DNA from: JBBTCJ01 sp038043285
GTDB taxonomy: Bacteria > Planctomycetota > Phycisphaerae > UBA1845
Length of the DNA: 16,949 bases
Direction of reading: 5' to 3'
NCBI GenBank assembly: GCA_038043285.1
Contig: JBBTCJ010000139.1
Location: forward strand, 1-16,949
A model generated the notes under the pieces. The model was given only the letters and a program-made list of their open reading frames with translations, was not told the origin of the DNA and made no database searches. This document shows, in pieces, positions 13,647 to 16,949 of this stretch. Position 1 is the stretch's first letter. Each line of letters opens with the position of its first letter. A program made the position numbers and the translations under genes.

Positions 13647-14762
13647 CTACTCCTTCTTGACCGGCGCGTCCTTTTTTGCGGCCAGCGGCGGGTTACCTGC
13701 CTTTTTCGCCTGTCCGGGATCCTGGTGCCCGCGCGCAAGTCGGCAAAGCCGGACCAGGCGCTCCACGGCATGTTGAATGTCCTCGCGCGGAGCCTCGCCC
13801 AGGCACACGGTCTTGGCAGCGTTGGCCGCGTCCGTGAGCACCTCAAATCCGTAGCCTCCGGCGCTTTCCGCCAGAGACCGCACGGCGTGGGCAAGCGTGC
13901 CCAAGTCATGCTCAATCGTGGCCGTTTCGATGGCTCGGATCACCGCGGGAAGCTCGGCGACAAAGGCGTCAATGATCTCGGCCATCGCCAGGTCGTTGTG
14001 GAATACGCTGTGTACCGGCTCGTCGCGAATTTCTTCGAGCAGTTTGGCGAAATCCTCGCGCGAGGCAGGCTTGGGGACGTGCTTGTCAAACCCGGCCTTC
14101 AGATAGATCGCCCTATCCTCGTCCTTATTGAGAGAGCAGAACGCCGCCACTAGCCCGGTGTACCCCTTGCTTCGCAGCACGGCGACGACGTCGGTACCGT
14201 TCATGTCCGGCAGGTGGACGTCGAGGAGGATCATGTCGAAGGGGTTGGCGAGGGCTTTTTCGATCGCGATTTCGCCGTTCTCCACGTGCTCGATATCCGC
14301 ATTGAGTTGGGCGAAGTGAAACTTGGCCAGCCGGGCTACCGCCAAGTCATCGTCCACGAGCAGGACGCGACAGGGGGCGGCCTCCGCGGCGAAGAGGGAG
14401 GGATCGATCGCCTGGTCGAACTGCATGCTGACTTCGTGGATGTTTCCCTCGACGTAGCGGCAACTGACGACTTTTCCGGCGACGTTTTCCCAGCTCCCGT
14501 GCAGCGTGACGAGCTGGAGTTCGCAGTGTGAGCCGGTGTGCACGAAGCAGCCGTGAAGGAAGGCCGCACCGGCGGAGCTGACGTCACGCGTGTGGACGAG
14601 GCAGCCCGCGGGCGTGGCGTCTCCGGGCTGCTGCAAACGGGCGGTGATCGACGTACGCCGGTAGCGATAGCGCGTGTGCTCTCTTCGAGCTGTGGCGCCC
14701 AGATCCACAGCCTTGTCCAGCTTGTCGAGGAGCTGGGTGATCCGCTCCTCGCTGATCCGCAT
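13647..14762 (-). CDS. PilZ-REC-Hpt hybrid c-di-GMP receptor / phosphorelay protein
   Basis: A 371-aa soluble protein with an uncommon domain order. The N-terminal PilZ domain (about 27-125) has RYRYR (31-35, fitting RxxxR) and DVSSAG (60-65, fitting DxSxxG), the two c-di-GMP-binding motifs. A receiver domain (131-246) follows, with DDD 137-139, phosphoacceptor D181 in LLDVHLPDMNG and K231. The C-terminal part (about 255-345) resembles an Hpt domain, with H292 in LAHAVRSLAESAGGYG as the phosphotransfer histidine; the usual KG after it is RS here. A lysine-rich tail ends the protein. ATG 14762 is chosen because the open frame before it is not protein-like; no good ribosome site is visible. It could pass phosphate from its own or another receiver under c-di-GMP control. 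The Hpt assignment is the least certain part. Confidence 0.88.
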   Translation of the reverse strand: MRISEERITQLLDKLDKAVDLGATARREHTRYRYRRTSITARLQQPGDATPAGCLVHTRDVSSAGAAFLHGCFVHTGSHCELQLVTLHGSWENVAGKVVSCRYVEGNIHEVSMQFDQAIDPSLFAAEAAPCRVLLVDDDLAVARLAKFHFAQLNADIEHVENGEIAIEKALANPFDMILLDVHLPDMNGTDVVAVLRSKGYTGLVAAFCSLNKDEDRAIYLKAGFDKHVPKPASREDFAKLLEEIRDEPVHSVFHNDLAMAEIIDAFVAELPAVIRAIETATIEHDLGTLAHAVRSLAESAGGYGFEVLTDAANAAKTVCLGEAPREDIQHAVERLVRLCRLARGHQDPGQAKKAGNPPLAAKKDAPVKKE

Positions 14763-15258
14763 GGTCCGGGCGGCTTTTTCGGAACTTGACGATCTCACGC
14801 GGGGGCCTCGACCGGGTTTGTTTCCGTGGCACGACTGATAACACCACGCCGCATCCACGCCGGCGCGGGCGTTGGGGCAGGCCGACCATGGTCGCCCTTA
14901 CATGGTTCTTCGTATCCTGCCGGAGCCTTCTTGAGAGCCGTTGTCGCCGGACAAGGACCGATTAAAAGGCGTTCGCGGGGCGTGCGACGCCGAGGGATCG
15001 TCGGCGTAGTCCGTTCCGATGGCGCAGTGGTGGTTGATCCCGGCGTGTCGCTGCGTTGGAAAAGAAGCTGGGCGCGCGGGCGGAAGCCCGCGGCAACCGG
15101 TCGGCAGTCGTCGAGCACGCGTGGTGGTCCGTCACGGCTCATTTGACGGATCGATCCGAGCCGCGGCATTCATGCCGCGCGGGCGCTCGCCCCATGAATG
15201 GGGCGGCCCGGGAAGGGGCACAGCTCCGGTAACCCCTCGAATCATGCGTGTCGAAGCA
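14763..15258. other. 496-bp gene-free interval
   Basis: It lies between the start of the PilZ gene and the stop of the 29-aa peptide gene, both on the minus strand. Apart from the paired hairpins (15162-15205) and the 51-bp repeat (15210-15261) I see nothing recognisable. Open frames here lack start signals and protein-like composition. Confidence 0.6.
15162..15205. repeat. Two mirror-image hairpins
   Basis: CGCGGCA-TTCA-TGCCGCG (15162-15179) and CGCCCCA-TGAA-TGGGGCG (15188-15205) are both perfect 7-bp stems with four-base loops. Their cores CATTCATG and CATGAATG are reverse complements of each other, so the pair forms a larger imperfect palindrome. It lies about 55 bases past the 29-aa gene stop on the minus strand and has no T-run. 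Confidence 0.7.
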
Positions 15259-15261
15259 CTA
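15210..15261 (-). repeat. 51-bp dispersed repeat, copy B
   Basis: The minus-strand sequence begins with the TAG stop codon of the 29-aa gene and continues TGCTTCGACACGCATGATT. It matches 13544-13594 at about 45 of 51 positions. It would form the start of that gene's 3' untranslated region. Confidence 0.7.
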
Positions 15262-15348
15262 AAAGAAATTCGCCAGAAAAATAAGGATGACGGCGATGAT
15301 GGCAGTGTTGGCGAACGCGCTGGTGAAGAACGTTTCAATAGCGGTCAT
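15259..15348 (-). CDS. 29-aa single-helix membrane peptide
   Basis: A complete small reading frame encoding 29 residues, starting MTAIETFFTSAF and ending LIFLANFF. After a short N-terminus with one acidic residue (E5), residues 12-29 form one continuous hydrophobic helix, so it should sit in the inner membrane. The start signal is the best in the window: AAGGAGG, complementary to the 16S rRNA tail, six bases before ATG 15348. The frame has no recognisable relative, and no partner complex is adjacent. Single-helix peptides of this size often serve as small subunits or regulators of membrane complexes, but nothing here says which. A weak TTGGGC-N18-TAGGAT lies about 30 bases upstream of the start. 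A spurious frame cannot be fully excluded at this length. Confidence 0.75.
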   Translation of the reverse strand: MTAIETFFTSAFANTAIIAVILIFLANFF

Positions 15349-15455
15349 GCAAAACCTCCTTGGTTGAATCGAAGGATCCTATCCTGGTGCTGCGTCAACG
15401 CCCAACTCGCCGGTCGCATCCACGCCCGACCTCCCAGGCTGCGCTTGAAAATCCA

Positions 15456-15473
15456 TCTCCCTTTAAGGGGAGA
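15456..15473. repeat. Hairpin TCTCCC/GGGAGA in a gene-free gap
   Basis: A 6-bp stem with a six-base loop (TTTAAG), within the roughly 300-bp gap 15349-15647 between the peptide gene and pruA. Related to the hairpin at 2446-2462. Past it lie pyrimidine-rich and G-rich runs (about 15508-15545). No gene is seen in the gap. Confidence 0.5.
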
Positions 15474-15647
15474 GGTCGCGCGAGGGGTGATTCATGCGTA
15501 TTCGACCCTTACCCCTTCCCTTCTCCCCGCCAGGGAGGGGGGGGTTAGGACAGAGCCGGTGCTCCACGGCAACGGCACGCTTTGACCCGCGACTCGCGGC
15601 ATAGCGGATCATTGGACGACTGTAGTACCGCCCGGTTGCGGGGTCCG

Positions 15648-16949
15648 TCAAGGGACACGGGAGTGCTCCGCCTTGGGTACCAGTCCGCTGCGCAGGGTGT
15701 TCTCAGTGATGCAGCGGGCGTCCATGAAGTGGAGCAAATAGTCGGGGGATCCGGCCTTCACACCCGTGCCGCTGAGGCGGAATCCGCCGAAGGGTTGGGC
15801 GTCGACCTGCGATCCGGTGATGCGACGGTTGATGTACAGGTTGCCGACGGCGAACTCGCGCCGCGCCTGTTCGATGTGCGCCGGGCTGCGGGAATACAAT
15901 CCGCCGGTTAGCGCGTAGCACGTCCCGTTGGCGATCTCGAGAGCGTGATCGAAGTCCCTGGCGCGGATCATGGCCGCCACTGGCCCGAAAATTTCTTCCT
16001 GGGCGATGCGGGCCTCCGCCGGTACGTCGAGAAAAACGGTCGGAGCGACAAAGTACCCGTCACGGCAGCCGGCGGGCAAGGGTGCCACCGCCCCCGCGCG
16101 ACCCACCGACCGACCCAATGCCAGATAATCCTCCATGCGTTGCCTGGCTTCGGCGTCGATGACCGGTCCGACAATGGTGGAGGGTTCCTCGGCCGGACCG
16201 ATGATCAGACTCTCCACCGCTTCACGAAGCCGCTCGGCGAACGTTTCATACACCCCGCTCAGGACGATCACCCGGCTGCAACTGCTGCACTTCTGCCCCG
16301 CGAACGAGAACGCGGATTCGATGACCGCCTGGACGGCTCCATCGAGGTCCGCATCGTCGTCAACGATGATCGCGTTCTTTCCGCCCATCTCAACGATCAT
16401 CTTGCGAATGAACGCCTGGCCCGGACGAACTCTCGCGCCCGCAGCCAGAACCTGCACGCCGACGTCGCGGGAGCCGGTGAAAGCGACAACGGGCACGTCG
16501 ACGTGCTCGACAAGATGCTGGCCGACGACGGCGCCGATGCCCGGAAGGAAGTTGACAACGCCGGGAGGGAAGCCGACGTCGTGGAGGATTTCCACGAGCT
16601 TGGCGGCCACGACAGACGCCTGCCGGGCAGGCTTGATGACCACCGTATTGCCCGCGCCCAGGGCGGCCGAGGTCATGCCGCTAAGGATCGCCAGCGGGAA
16701 GGCCCACGGAGCAATCACCGCACAGACGCCTTTGGGCGAATACGTCAACATGTTGTCCTCGCCGGGGACGGTGCGGAGTCTTGGCCGGGCTTCGATCCGC
16801 TCGATCTGATCTGCATAGTAGCGGAAATGATCGACGGCCTCCGTGACGTCCGCGTCAGCCTCCCGCCAGGGCTTGCCGACCTCCAGGATCATGGACGCGG
16901 CCAGTTCGAATCGGCGCATCTCCAACCGGTCGGCGGCGCGTCGCAACAG
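15648..16949 (-). CDS. pruA: L-glutamate gamma-semialdehyde (P5C) dehydrogenase, 5' end outside window
   Basis: The last 433 codons of an NAD-dependent aldehyde dehydrogenase of the RocA/PruA type, which oxidises glutamate semialdehyde to glutamate in proline and arginine breakdown. Numbering from the TTG at 16946: VEMGGKN (185-191) carries general base E186, AGQKCSSCSR (216-225) carries nucleophile C220, EEIFGP binds the cofactor, and the C-terminal NLYINRRITGS with DAQPFGGFRLSGTG is diagnostic for P5C dehydrogenases. Family members have about 515 residues, so roughly 80 N-terminal residues are missing; the frame is open through base 16949. No proline dehydrogenase domain is seen in this part. 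An odd point is PWAFP (80-84), where the family normally has PWNFP, so the oxyanion-hole asparagine is alanine. Confidence 0.93.
   Translation of the reverse strand: MLRRAADRLEMRRFELAASMILEVGKPWREADADVTEAVDHFRYYADQIERIEARPRLRTVPGEDNMLTYSPKGVCAVIAPWAFPLAILSGMTSAALGAGNTVVIKPARQASVVAAKLVEILHDVGFPPGVVNFLPGIGAVVGQHLVEHVDVPVVAFTGSRDVGVQVLAAGARVRPGQAFIRKMIVEMGGKNAIIVDDDADLDGAVQAVIESAFSFAGQKCSSCSRVIVLSGVYETFAERLREAVESLIIGPAEEPSTIVGPVIDAEARQRMEDYLALGRSVGRAGAVAPLPAGCRDGYFVAPTVFLDVPAEARIAQEEIFGPVAAMIRARDFDHALEIANGTCYALTGGLYSRSPAHIEQARREFAVGNLYINRRITGSQVDAQPFGGFRLSGTGVKAGSPDYLLHFMDARCITENTLRSGLVPKAEHSRVP

Noticed and set aside
15019..15585. 188-codon plus-strand frame across the peptide gene and hairpins
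   Set aside because: It runs through repeats and antisense to the 29-aa gene with good start signals; composition is not protein-like.
1..16949. CRISPR array, prophage, insertion sequence or toxin-antitoxin pair
   Set aside because: No regularly spaced direct repeats, transposase, integrase, phage or toxin-like frames were found; the palindromes present lack any encoded mobility gene.

Overview
This is a GC-rich bacterial chromosomal window. It carries a run of signal-transduction genes, mostly for cyclic di-GMP (c-di-GMP), next to housekeeping metabolic genes. Several traits suggest Planctomycetota or a neighbouring deep lineage: paired CHASE4 histidine kinases with an unusual LHNVGNVLN phosphoacceptor box, a response regulator with an enlarged receiver domain, many palindromic intergenic repeats, and uneven use of Shine-Dalgarno sites. 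No rRNA or other taxonomic marker is present, so this placement is an inference. I see no phage, transposase, CRISPR array or plasmid function.

Layout. Bases 1-240 hold a tRNA-Pro(CGG) on the minus strand and a divergent promoter region. Bases 240-581 encode a pterin-4a-carbinolamine dehydratase. Bases 582-1099 are non-coding and contain a 72-bp palindromic element. Bases 1100-8401 form a plus-strand signalling block: a membrane PAS-GGDEF diguanylate cyclase, two tandem CHASE4-HAMP sensor kinases, and a REC-GGDEF-EAL response regulator that overlaps the second kinase by 4 bp. From 8566 to the end everything recognised is on the minus strand: citrate synthase (gltA), thioredoxin reductase (trxB), a 69-aa two-helix membrane protein, a REC-HD-GYP phosphodiesterase, a PilZ-REC-Hpt protein, a 29-aa single-helix membrane peptide, and a P5C dehydrogenase (pruA) whose 5' end lies outside the window.

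How the genes may work together. The two kinases have different sensor halves but kinase cores that are identical at the DNA level over 734 bp. They sit directly upstream of their likely target, a response regulator that could both make and degrade c-di-GMP. Nearby are a separate cyclase whose PAS domain keeps the haem-ligand residues of FixL, an HD-GYP phosphodiesterase, and a PilZ receptor fused to phosphorelay domains. Synthesis, degradation and sensing of c-di-GMP are therefore all encoded within about 14 kb. The recombined twin kinases feeding one output enzyme, and the PilZ-REC-Hpt protein, are the most interesting features.

The non-coding DNA is rich in structure: a palindromic element in two inverted copies, a 51-bp dispersed repeat directly after the 29-aa gene and again near 13.5 kb, several perfect hairpins, and a few plausible promoters and terminators.
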